DNA of 64,000 nt. It comes from Branchiostoma floridae (taxonomy: Eukaryota > Chordata > Leptocardii > Amphioxiformes > Branchiostomatidae). The stretch is taken from contig NC_049986.1 in NCBI RefSeq assembly GCF_000003815.2, positions 21,671,034 to 21,735,033 on the forward strand. The letters are read 5' to 3'. The translations under genes were made by a program, and so were the position numbers. The notes beneath the pieces were generated by a model. It was given only the letters and a program-made list of their open reading frames with translations, was not told the origin of the DNA and ran no database searches. How positions within the stretch are numbered: position 1 is the first letter of the stretch; each line of letters begins with the position of its first letter. Shown in pieces: positions 22,935 through 36,600 of the stretch.

Positions 22935-25900
22935 ATGACTGATCAACTCACAGTGACATGCCCAGTACAGAGTATTATGCTTGAATTCCGAATGTAGGCT
23001 ATGCAGGACAACTTAAGTTGGAATTGCAAGACATCATGAAAAGCTTATTTTCAGGCTCGATGCGTATCATGTTGATATAAGGGAAAGAGTATCAAAGCTA
23101 CCTAGTTACCTTACAACCCTCGCCTTGCCAATACTCCAAGCGCTCGTTCCAAAAACTGCAGCTCAGACCTCGCACGCTCAGGTGGTATCCAAAGCCACTC
23201 TCACCGATAGGAACACCGCTGTCGCTCTCATTCAAGTACACTCCCAAGTGCAAGGTCGACAGATCGCTTACGTTGGTGAAAAAGAACGAGAAGGAGCCAA
23301 CGGAACTACTGTCCAGGCCATGACTGGCGTTCTTGCCCCTTGTAACGATGGTAGTCATGTTGTAAGCATCGTGAGTAGGAAAACCGTTGTCACGAAGGTA
23401 CAGGGTTAGTTTGGTACCAGGAACACTTGGAACCACGGCGATGGTAAGCGCCTGAGCGTCGCTGGTGATGTTGATGGTGTGGAACTTGATGTCGTATAGG
23501 GTGTCTGAGTCGTTGATGTGAAAGTAATTGAAGGACAGGTCCTCTACCTCCTGTGGTAGAACGATGACGAAGTCGCTCGGAAGTGACGTCATCTTGATGA
23601 CGTGGTTTCCGGGCATTCTCTTGATGACGATGTCTAGGACAGACGACTCCACGCTGGTCTTCCCGGTCGAGTTCCAAACGTACGGATTTGTGTCATACAG
23701 CACAACCTGCATCCAACAACATGACGTCCACAGAGAAACAAATCAAGTATGCAATATAATTCTACCCCTGTCCAGGAAGATGCTGGTGTGAGATGGGGGA
23801 TATTGGTCAAATTTGATATTTTTCAACCACTCTTACATTACCTAGCATATGTATCAATGTGTACATTCTTGGCTTATCTTTATAACAACCAAGCCAACGC
23901 ACAAAACACGGGCATCTTGATGCAGATAACAACGACCGGCTTGAAGGAAACTACAGCCTAGTACAGTTGAGTTAAGATTCCATATCCAGAGTCTTAGAAT
24001 CACCTTAGGTCTTTATGAACACACGTACAAGCAGACGAGAAATAGCATTCCCTGTCTTTAGCTGCTTTCTTGCACCACATACCTGAACCACGATCCGGCT
24101 CTCCTCCCGTTCCTCATTACCAAACGTGTCTGCCGGTTCCGGGACTAAGTCCAGAAACCCCGTCGGTAGTTTGACCGAACTGCGCCCGGCGGTCATTGGC
24201 TTCTCTGCGGCGGCCTTGTCGATCCCCTGCGCCGCCACGGTCAGACCTGGCGAAAATATCCGGCCAAATATTCAGACTATGCAATTTCATCAGTTAATAT
24301 TACTTGCGGACGTTTCGATGCCTATCAGGCACTGTGTACTCACCTTAAAAGCGCCACCTACACCTGCTGCATAAACATGTAGCAATGAGAAGCAGAAGCT
24401 CCGAGGAAGATGTCTGATAGGCATCGAACGCCAGCAGGTAACATTAACTGGTTGTGTAAAAGAAAACTCTACTAATCCTATGCATGATGTAGATTCATAA
24501 ATGGGTACATGTACCAACTACTAAGTATCTAATGCCAGCTAAGAAGAAGGAATAGTTATACCTTCAAGTGTCAAAGAATTCAACCAAGTCAAAGTATGAA
24601 CGTGATTCGTACTTTTCTAAAACTATCGTAAGGTGGAACTCCTTGCCAGTACTATTAAAGTACAGTATGAGCATCCTCACTAGATAGCATTCAACAACAT
24701 TTCCAGTCAAATGTACAAAAGTTTGGTGTGACAGGTCTTTCAGTGTAATATAAACAGCTGCTGTCGCACCGCGTGCCTGTGAAGCTGGTGGTTATACCGA
24801 CGCAGGGTGGTTATACCGACTACATGCATAGATCTAGAGATACAGACACAGAATGATACATGTACAAACCTCCGCGACTGACTTCCACCTTCTTCGTGGA
24901 GTTCTCTGGCAGACCGTTGGACAGCATGTTTCCTAGGTTCTTCACTGCCTCGGCACATTTCTTTGTTATGGCCCGTTTCTATGGTAAACGATATGTGGCT
25001 AATTAGGCATATGATTGAGTTCATTGGAGTAGCTGCATCTGACATCAGTACTAATCTCCAAGCACATCCTACGGTGCCATAAGATAGTATAAAGCTGGCC
25101 AGGGAGTATAGCCGGCTAAGGTAAGTTTGATACTACATGTATACATTACGCACCGTGGATCTGGTTCGAGATTAATCAGCACTACTTGAATATACAATGT
25201 ATTAGTAGCTCCTCTAATGTCACGGTCATAGCATCGGTGTCCTTATTGGGTGTAGCCCCGGCCGGGCTCCGAAGCTACAAATTTGTCCCGGTGAACTACA
25301 AGATACCAGGAGGGCGTGTCTTGGTGTTTTCACGATCTAGTGACGGCATCCATTTGTCACTGAGTCTCGGGTGGATTTTAAATACGAGTTAAGATATTCG
25401 GTCGTCCGGCCATGCCCCAAAATAGCCCGCTAGCCACAATGAGTCCCATGGGGCAACGTAGGGGTCACATCCGAAAGTTAAGAAAAGGCCCGTAAAAGTA
25501 ATACAGTTTTCAGTGTTTGTACCATGATATTTATCTCACCTTATCTGGAGATGGGGCGGGTCCTTTTGGCTCAGCAGGCTCAGGTGTTAAGAGAGTGTCT
25601 AACGTACCAAGAAAGCCTGTGTGATGAAAATCAAGTTATGAATGTGAGAGGAAGCTTTCATGGAGTGGCACTGAATTCAGTGAAAAGGTCATCAAATTCG
25701 TTCGGATTAAAAAAAGCAACAACACCGAATATTAAATCAATCTCCTACGTACAGTTTTAATCAATATGTCGCAAACCATACTTTTGGGCTGGCTAACTCC
25801 TCTGGCATTTCATCCTTTGGTATATTGTCTATTTGCCAATTTGTACTATTTGTACAGCGGCATGTGGAGCCTGGTAATGGCAAATCTTTGCATTAACTTA

Positions 25901-28900
25901 AGCAGCAGTAGGTTTAGCCGCTCACGGCCGTCACTCGTTCGCTGTCAATAGGCAACGGTCATTGAGGAGCTGTTAACGCTAAATTTGCAACAAGGCCTAT
26001 GTCGGAGTTAGTCGAGTTGCAATTCTACTGCATGGGCTTGTTTACCTGATGCCATGGCGACGGTGGCGTTGTTGTCCGTGTCATTACCACCAGTAGTACG
26101 AGACAAAGCGGTAGAAAGATTCTCCACTGCGCCAGCAACCGCAAGCTGGAACACATGTATCATATTCGTGATCATGAATTGTCAATGTTTACTTCCGACT
26201 ATAATGTATAGTGAGATGAGATGAACACTTGAGCTATAAGAAAAGCACTACGTTAAAAAAGGGGTCGCATGGTAGAATCGCCATGAGTTGGTTTCAGTAT
26301 CATAGTATTGCATGCACAACTTTCTGGAAACAAATCTTCATAAAATTCGCTCTTGTATCTGTTGTTAAAGTTTTTTTATTGGCATGTGTTTTAAATGACA
26401 CATGGATTCATGTGATGCACACAGTTAGCCACTAAACAAAAAGGGGAAAGGTTTGACCCATACTTGCGCATCTGGATCGCTACCAGTACCAAACACTGTA
26501 ACTGCTGACAAGAAATTGTTGCTCAGGTCTTCAGCTAGCTTTGGGTCAGTGATGTTCTTGGCCATGCCCAGGCCTGCCATTGAAGACTGAAATACCTGGA
26601 AAATCACCACAGAGAAGTGTATTTCCACAAGTGTATAAAACTGCCCACCTGAGACACATTTATGGAGCACTTGAATGATTCTTATAAGAGAAAAACGATC
26701 AATACGACGCTGATATCTGTACTAACATTTCATCAATCGACTTCCATAGGCATAGTAAAACACTGAGAATCGTTGGCTTTTATTCGGCAATATATCAAAT
26801 GTATGATTGAGTCAGCACGAAAGATCACGCACTTCTCGATAACCGTGACGGTTCCATCAAGATATTCAATCAAATAGCCTCTACCATGCTCCGGGGATCG
26901 GTGGTCTAATAGCCACGGAGCCTCTGCAACAAACTGAGGAAATAACTTCTCTATCTGGCCTGCCGACTCCCCTAGCGTACTATTGACTCTATGTGTCCAA
27001 TTTCTATCACTAGACTACCGATACTCGGAACCTGGTAGAGGTTACATTCAAAGGTGAATCTAGACCACGATTCCTCCACGACCATTGATAATGGCTGTAA
27101 TAAGCTCACCTTGTCCAGTGTTTTCCCCAGGGGTGTATCTGCAGTCTTGTTCGCAGGTGCCAGATTCAGAATCACGGATAATGTACCTGGAGATAGCAAA
27201 CACAAAACAGCTTATTTCCTAGGACTGCCAATCTACAGAACTCTCTCAATGACAACTGTTTCCCACATGTATACAAGCTTTCATAACCAATGTTAATTAG
27301 TTATAGGTTAGTTATTGGGTGGGTCGACTACGCTCTCTTGGCAGCCAGGGGCTGAATTGCGAGGAGCTTACAATAGGCGGGGCTAAATCGCAAGGGTCTG
27401 GAGCGAGCTGCCATTATTCACAGCTATCTCATTGTATAATAGTTTCCACCATCCACCAACTTAGCTTTTTTTCGCCTAGACTGGGTCAAAAAGCCTTGAT
27501 TTGAACAAACCATTAAAGACATAAACACATTAGTCATAGCCTAATGTAAACAAATATGTAGAGCCTTACATGATGTTATTCATTCGATCATTATGATAAT
27601 GTAACTTAAGGTGGTATCTCACTGCACTTGGGGCACCGGTGCGGCACTGTGGGGTTTGTTCACTGCGACACTGGTATTTTCCCCGAATTTAGATATTGCG
27701 TGATACGTAAAAGTATGACTTAGAAGACATTGTTGTAATAGCTAAAAGTGGATCTGAATAAAGTCAAAGTCAAAGAAGACAACAAAATGCACAAAACGTA
27801 AGAAAATCCGCTCTTTATATCTGAAATTCATTGAGTAATCTTGCGAAACCCGCATTGCCGCACCGATGCCCCAAGAGCAGTGAGATACCACTTTTAGTGG
27901 CAATGTTAAGATGCACTCTCACCGGACGTGGGGCACGCTTGCGGCATTGCTGCATTCGTTTACTGCGGCACTGTTTTGTTATTTTCTCCGATTTTTAATA
28001 ATTCAGATATTGCATAATATGTTAAAGTGTGGCATAGAAAACGACAAAATACAAAACAAGTGAGAAAAATCGTTCTTTTACTCGATGGGTATCTTTCGAA
28101 CCCGTCAATGCCGCAAGCGTACGTGCCCCATGTCTGGTGAGAGTGCACATTGAGGGACTCACCAGCGGCCATGGCTGCTGCCTGTGTCCCGTTCTGCAGC
28201 TCGGCTCCAAACCCGGCTGTCGCCAGATCGTTCAGTGATTCGGCAACTCCAAGCTTTTATAACAATACATGGATATGTTGATGAAGGTTAGACATCCAAG
28301 TAAGATACGTCAAATATCAGTTACTCAAGCAACAGCATATTGTTTTGGAAGCAGTCAGACGTTCCCACTTCCAGTGTCACTGACGAAAGGTATATTGGCC
28401 GTTTCCAGTTGTTTGAGTAACTGCTATTTGGCAAACACATTTGCAACTTGGCTAATGATGAATGTAGTCATTCGCATCGGTGTGGCTAAGCAACAGTTCA
28501 GTCAGTTCACTTCAGTGCAACAGTACAGTGCATATCTTACAAATTTTGAATGGTAGGTTGACAACAGTTAGCTTACACCGCAAATGGTAGTCTCTACCAG
28601 ACTCCGGATCGCTGGAAAAATCGTAGAAATGGAACAAATCAGAGGAGTAAGCCAGCCAGAGGAATATAACCGGCCAGGGAACAGCATGGGATCGCGAGCT
28701 GTTCCCTGGCCGGTTATATTCCTCTCTATTTGTTCCATTTCTACGATTTTCCAGCGATCCGGAGTCTGGTAGAGACTACGCAAATGGAGTGTTGCTTAGC
28801 TCTACATCCAGAAAGCACATCATCTGGATTTAGTTTCTAGTTGTGGGATGATATGTGTTAACTGGTTTTCAGATACTAGTATTGGTGCGATGACAAAGTG

Positions 28901-30504
28901 ACACCTTGGCCTCCTCGCTCGCAGTTGAAGCGTTTATCCGCAGAAACACTCCAACGGCTGAATCCAGGAGCTTGCTGGTCTGATTCGCCGTTAAGTTGTT
29001 AGAGGGCCCAACCGCGCTGGTCAGGCTTCTGGACACGGCAAGAAGTTCCTGTCCGAAAGCAATACCTCCGTCATTAAAAAAAAATAACATAGGGCTCCCT
29101 TGGAAATCAGTTACTACGTTAACTGAAGGGACTACCCTAAAGATCAATAAATGAATGAATAAATAAATAAATAAACACTGACAAAAACGTTTGACCAAGT
29201 AAGTGCAATGGAAATCAGCCAAATGGTACGCTGGTGGAACGTTAGATTTATCTTCCAGTTTCTTTTCAAATAACAGCATGTTAGTTCATCTGCCTTTGGT
29301 GATTTGGTACTCATTTGTTGGAAAACGACAAGATGATCGCAAATAGCTCAAATCGTGCTAATGGTTGAATGTGACGTACGTTATCCGTGAGTACTTCTGG
29401 GAGTGTCGTCAGGTAGTTGGTGAGGGCTCCAGGGTCCTGGTCACAAAGAGAGTGACAGAGACAACAACATGAACCATATCTGATAAATATGCAGCACTAA
29501 CGAAGCAAATGGAATGTAGCTAGACTAAATAGACCGTGTCTTAAATACGGTGCTCACCTGCAGATCTGTGTTCATTGCATGAAAATGATCAAAATACAAC
29601 AGTAAGCAGAATGGCCTTTCTATGTAAACATGTAAAAAATCACATTTTTTACCTTCCCCCTGCTGCCGAGCGTATGCAGAGCGATGATTGGTCTGTATAC
29701 ATACAGCAAATTGAATTTCAGTCTGAAGAGACAATGCACAAAAGATAACAACCAACCTATTGTCTTTTTGCAGACGAAGGCTTTTCCGGTAGAACACGGC
29801 ACGCCCATCCAAACTGTAAAATGTTAACAACATGATAGGGTGATTGATAAGCATGAAAGATCCCACAAAGTCACACAAATCCCCTAAACGTACGTTTTGA
29901 AACGTGCACGCAACTTCGATTGCGCCAGCTACATTTTGTTTTCAACTCGTTCATGCCCTATTAATTTTATTGGTGTTAACATTTGATTTACCGTGATATA
30001 AACTGGCTTAACGTACAAAAATTCACCAACCTGGTAAAGGAATCCGATCATACATGTTTCCAGTTCCGGAATATATTTTCTCCGCGGCAGAGCAGATCTT
30101 ATTCTTCAGATGGCAGTTAGAATAAGTGTTGTACTGGAAGGACAAGCACGCCGAGTCTTCACAGCAGGCGTTCACACAGAAGTCAAAGGAAACACCCAAG
30201 TGGCTGGAGACAGTGTCTTCGCCAGGTGCACAGTTTGTCTGGGGGAAATGCCGAAACGTCGATGGTCCACAACTTCCTGCAAAAGATGAGCGTATATGAA
30301 TCCATAGCCTGTGTTTACACAATCTCTCACTGGGCCCCCTCCTAGGGCGTCGGCAATTGTAGAGCCGGCCGCTAGGGGCGCGACTTTAGTCAGGCTAATG
30401 AATCCACAGGATTCAGGAAAGGTTTAAGATTCATATCTCTCTCTCTCGTTATTCAATATGTCTTTAGCTTACTGACCTACCTCACCTATCAATCTGTCTA
30501 CAAG

Positions 30505-30538
<34 letters not shown>

Positions 30539-30556
30539 TGTATGTATGTATGTATG

Positions 30557-30627
<71 letters not shown>

Positions 30628-33600
30628 TCAATAGTTACAATCTGTATCTTACCTACCTGACCTACAATGATTTCTAGAATCATATTCTGTCGCTTGAGCA
30701 ACTGCCATTTGACGTATCTTACCCTCTTATCCACATCAGAATATCTAATCTATGTCCCCATGCATACACCAATATGCAAAATATCACAACACGGACGTTT
30801 TGGATTAAACACCTCTCTTTTGTTTGAACACCTCAGTTTTAATTTTGAACGAACTATTCACTCTAAATCAAGATAAGAATAAAAAACATGATCTGTTTTT
30901 GAAAATAAATTTTTGAAATGGATCATTAATTAGTTTGTTTAAAAGCACCTAATTAATCTATTAGTAAATTATGAGTCATTGCACACCTTCAACAGCCACA
31001 CAGTTCTCGAAAACTCCCCCGTCCGGAGATGAACTCGTCCAGTCCACGTTGGCGCCATCTGTCCATTTCAACGTCCCATTCTTGAATGGAAAGATGGCGA
31101 AAATGTTGAAACAGTAGTGAGACACATAGTAGCAATATTCAGAAAATGACAGCAAAGTCTATAAATGACTCAAAACATACATACGACATTAGATAGCATT
31201 CTGATCCCTCTCATCATCTGCAAATGATACATCCAAGGAATCCTCAAGATATTCAAACTATCAATACCACCGAAAAATGTACACGACTTATTGTCGGCGG
31301 TGAAAACGTCTTGAGGGCTACAAACGTAACGGAAAAGCTGAGTGCCATCATCGTCAGAAGAAAACACCTGATGACTTAAGGAAAGTCGTACCTTAATTCA
31401 CACTTATCGTGGCGTCGTATCTGGTAGAATGTATGTTGGGCTCGAAACCTCGAGGTCCCGAGTTCGTTCGCCCCCGACGTTGTGCTCTTGGAAAGGCACT
31501 TTACGCGACCTTCCTCACATCACCCAGGTGTAATAATGGGTACCTGACTTCGGTCAGGGAGGTAAAATTCTACCTTTACCTTCTGTCTGTACTTTTAAAA
31601 TAAGTACTAACAGTGCCACATTGTCTACTTCTGTCCCAAAGACAAAAAGGACGTACCTGCTGATTGGTGTTCAGACCTATCCAATAGCTCCCGGCATCAT
31701 TCCCCATCATCTCCATCAGGAAGTCGTTCTCCTGGCTACCGGAAATGGAGGCCAGGTGTGACCCGAAGGACTGGCACGCTTCCTCCGCTGCGCTCCAGGA
31801 AAATAGCTCTCCGGGAATCGGGAGGTAGCTGGCGCCGTTGGAGGACGTCCACTCCGGGGCTTTGAAACACAAAAGGACAAGACTAAATTAAAAATAATAA
31901 TAATAGTGATAATGAAGATGTCGGGTGTATTTGTAGCCAGTAGGTACCCAATATTTGAGGAATGAGGCTGATTAACGTGGTCGAGGCGTCTCCTTGAGCA
32001 TGGGACCCCCGTCGAAGCTCCCATCATTACTTTAAAATGTTACAAGGTATATATAATTTGAACCAAACTGATCACATGCACTTGTAGTATTGTGATGAAT
32101 AACAATGTTCGCATTTTTGCCTTTTTAAAGATTTGGCCTTGGGATTATCGTTACCAGTATATTCTGTGACACTGAAGGTTGCAGCGCAGGGCCTCGGTCT
32201 TGTACCCTTGACATTCTAAAAAAGCACGTTTTGTGAACACGTGCAATTCAGAAATCACACTCAATGAACGTACCCCTCGAGACCAAACACTTTCACGGTT
32301 GATTGTCCGTAAAATGCCAGGAAATCATCAGCACTTTTCCGATTCTTCTCGATGACAGGAAGGTCATCGCTTTTATCATGGGATAGCTTTTAAAATAACA
32401 CCCCTGGTCAGATTGGGGAAACCAATCCTTTTAAAAGTTGAACACGGATGGACAGAAATTGCACCCTTAGATAGTGGACATAGTTGGTCACTTAGCGAAG
32501 CACTGGCATTTCAATTCTTTTGGATGACAGCGAGCTTGCATATGATGGAGTAGCTTTCAAAATAACACCCCTGGTGGAAACAAGTCATCTTAAAGTGCTA
32601 TAAATTAAGGGAAATTGTACTCTTAAGATGGCTCAGATAGCCTGTCATTAACGATAGATAGCCTGTTATTAACGTCATAAAGGATGGATGGAGTGATTGA
32701 TGTTCTCTGGTGACCCAAAAGTGTCAAGAGAGTTGAAAAATCTTATAATTTACAATTTAATAGGTTCGCGTCACGACACGCATATGGGCCGGTTTTAAAC
32801 TTGCCATCCATTTTTTTAAACGGGAAAGCCGAAAATTGTTGAAGTAAAATTGCGAGGATGAAGATGCAGTTGGTGAATTCGATATGCTTTTGTAACTATT
32901 ACCGGACGGCACAGTTACCAATAATGCAGACATGAAGAGATGTTCTCTCTGGTGATCCAAAAGTGTCTAGAGAATCTTATGATTTACAGTTTAATAGGGT
33001 TGCGTCACGACAAGGATATCTATGAGCCGGTTTTCAACTTGTCACCCAGTTTCCCACTGGAAAGCCGAAAATTGTTCTAGTGAAATAATGAGGATGAAGC
33101 TGCAGTTGGTGAATTCGATATGCTTTTGTAACTATTACCGGAAGAGTTGTCACGTCAGATATAGGTGACATTCTTGTTTTCTTAATTTTACGCTGGAAAG
33201 CGGTATAAATCATTGAAGTGATAAATTCGACCTTCCATTGTTTTCTCATCAATAAATTAAGACATAATGGAGTCGCGTCGAGTATTGATAGATGAGCATG
33301 AAAGAGTTTTAAATGTTTTTTGGACATATGGATGACGTCATCAGGTTTTGTTGCCTCTAACGTCATGTTTTTCTATGAGAAAATATTACACCATGACGAA
33401 ATGTGGCTTAAGCTAAGGGCACAATCTTAGGGTACGTGCAATTTGTCCGTACGTTTTATGGGAGGCCACGTCCGCCAAGTATTTCTGAAAACGTTCAAGC
33501 TGTGCAGGGCAGGCGCGTCGCCCGTACCGCAGACCGATGGCACACAAAGTTTTGCCTGCAAGTAAAGTTCTTCATCGTGTCTGCATGCTCCAAAATCCGT

Positions 33601-36600
33601 CGGATGCCCTTCGAGTCCGTACGGTAGCGGTATTACCACTTACGGATCCAAAAATATTGCTCACATTTTGTAACGTAGATATAGCACGTACTTGCACGTG
33701 CGGCGGGTTGTGTCCTTAGCTTTACTTACCTCGACATGTCTTGTTGTCAGGATTTAAGGTGAACCCCAGCTCACAGGAGCATTCCGCCGGTCCGCGGACG
33801 ATGGGGTTGGTGCAGATATGTTCGCACCCGTGGTTATCTTGTGCACACTCATCAAGGTCTGGGATAACATCGCAATTTTATTAGATATTATAGTTGATAT
33901 AGTTTATTGCAAATTTTTGCCCGTGGGCTAATTGCAGGTAACCTGGAATGGTACATACAATGCAAGCAATATACAAGAGTCCACAGAACTCTAAAAGCTA
34001 ACTATCTGGGTTGTTGGGTTGGTCGACTTATTTTTCGGAGAAAGTGAAAGACTAAAGATCCCACATTTTCTAAGTGTGGCTTTATATGGTCCCTTCTTTT
34101 AGAAACGCACTGACAAAATAACGCCTGAAAACCAAAACTACTTCTTTCGTCTTAACATGAAAACGCGAGGTATTGAATTTGAAGGCACATTTGTCTCAGA
34201 AAGATCAAGGAAGTTGGAATTTTTCACCCCCCCCCCCCCTTGGAAAAATTAATGTAAAGCATCATTTCTATGGATGATAATATTCATTATCACTGCAAAA
34301 GGAAATACATTGTCCAAACTTGCATGGACCCAAGAACATTTCTTAAGAGCCTATGGCCTATAGCTAACATGCTAAAAAGTTTGAAAATGTATATTGGATT
34401 GTCCCATAGCACAATACAAGAAAGTTCTTGTATTGTGGACTTTGGGACTGTAATCTTACGTGTGTAACATGATATGACGTACCTACGACTGGTCGATAGT
34501 CCACACAACCGGAGCATGTGCAGTGTGCCGAAGTTTTGCCACAGTATCCACCAGTGGAACAGCACGGTAAGTCGTTGATGGTGCCAGTAGGGTCGCATTC
34601 AGAGCGCTTGCCGTCAGGAAGGGCAAAACTGGGGCCACATCGCAAAGGGTTGTCATTGGGGTCCAGCCTTCTTCTTGGCCAACCTAGCAGCAGTGTGGAT
34701 GTATGAAAAATTAAACTATATTTAAATTCTCCCTAAAATAATTTCATCACCTTGTTAGGTCATAGGATATTGGGGTTTTCTTTTACACAATCAGTTGGTA
34801 GGCAACGAAACGACTCAGCAGGTAACATTAACAGGTTGTTGAAATTACAGTTTAACTAGTTCAATAATGACTTCAACCAACACAGATGAACTTTCAAGAT
34901 AAGTACATTGCATGTTAAGTATTGTTTTATTGAATGGTTTATTGCACGTTTCTATGGACAGAAAACAACCCATTTCTATTCAAAGTCTTTCGACCTCATC
35001 ATGAACTTCGAGTGCTTCAGAGAGACACCGCCTCTAGCCATGCGGCGGTAGCCAATTTGGTGCGACTTAACGTCCCGGTACTATATATATGCAGCTTGTA
35101 TTAATTGTTCAAAGCTGCTGTGTTACGCCTAAGGGTGTTTCACTGGTTAAATAAAGAAAAGCAAATAAATATTCAAACAACAGCAGACGTACGTTCTGCA
35201 TGAACAGAAGAAAAAAACTCCTTACCGAATTCTTTCGGCCTCATCATGATCCTCGAGTGTTTCAGAGAGACACCGCCTTTCCACGGTATCCAGTTCATAC
35301 CCCTGGCCTAGCGCGACCTAACATTCCAGTACTATGTAGATTGTATGCAGTTTACTGTTAAAAGCTGGTGTGTTACTGGTTATGTGAAGAAAAACAAACA
35401 AAAAGACACGTGAATTTCGTATGAACAGAGAAAGAAACTCCTTACCGAAGTCTTTTGGTCTCATCATGATCCTTGAGTGCTTCAGAGAGACACCACCTTT
35501 CCACGGTATCCAGTTCATACCCCTGGCCTAGCGCGACCTAACATTCCAGTACTTTGCAGATTGTATGCAGTTTTAATGTTAAAAGCTGGTGTGTTACTGG
35601 CTATGTTAAGAAAAAAAAAACACGTGAATTTTGCATGAACAGAGCAACTCCTTACCAAAGTCTTTCGGTCTCATCATGATCCTCGAGTGCTTCAGAGAGA
35701 CACCGCCCTTCCACGGCAGCCAGTTCATCCCCTTGGCCTAGCGCGACCTAACATTAGTAACCAGTACTTTGCAGATTGTATGCAGTTTTACTGATAAAAG
35801 CTGGTGTGTTACTGGCTATGTGAAGAAAAAACAAACAAAAACAGACGTGAATTTCGCATGAACAGAAAAAGAAACTTCTTACCGAAGTCTGTCGGCCTCA
35901 TCATGATCCTCGAGTGTTTCAGAGAGACAAAGCCCTTCCACGGCAGCCAGTTCATCCCCCTGGCGCGACACGTCTCGGTGCTGAAGCCGGGGTTGCTGGT
36001 GGAGTTGCAGGCGGTTTTATACTCCCCGTTCAAGTACACCTCGCCACAACCATCAGCGTACCACCAGCCCCCGCTTCCAAAGCTGGTCATCAGGAGACAA
36101 AGAAACAGGTTTGTAGCTGTCCTCATCTTTAAAGTCTTTCCGTTTCTGCTATTTAGATATCTCATGTATGTTTGTGTACAAAATCTGTATTTTCGTAGAA
36201 AGTAAGCGTAAAAATCTAAAAGTGGTTATGCACAGACTTATAGAAGAGCAACAGCAAAATGGCCACCTTAGATGACGAACGGTAAGAGCCTATACACCGT
36301 AGATTCGACTCGTAGAGTATGTAACGTTATATTGTTTTTTGTATTGATGTTCAGTGATAATGCTTTTGAAAGAAGCTAACGTATGAATCTTAACAGTGAA
36401 GAATATTTGTGAGATGGGTTTGCTATAAAAGGATAAATACCATCTCCTGACAGCAACAGAGGCGGCGGCTGGAAATTTCGTGGGGGGGGGTCGAACTTTT
36501 ACTGACAGAAAAAGTTTTAAAATTTGAAATCTTGACCCTCTAAAACGCCATTTCCTGCGTTTTAATGGGCAAATTTTGCTGCCAGGCTAGGCTAAGTTTG

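Noticed and set aside
22580-22997. Open frames rich in NQS and KQA repeats
   Set aside because: Produced by the AATC/AAGC microsatellite, with no splice or domain support.
30500-30625. CRISPR-like repeat array
   Set aside because: It is a pure tetranucleotide microsatellite without spacers in a eukaryotic intron.
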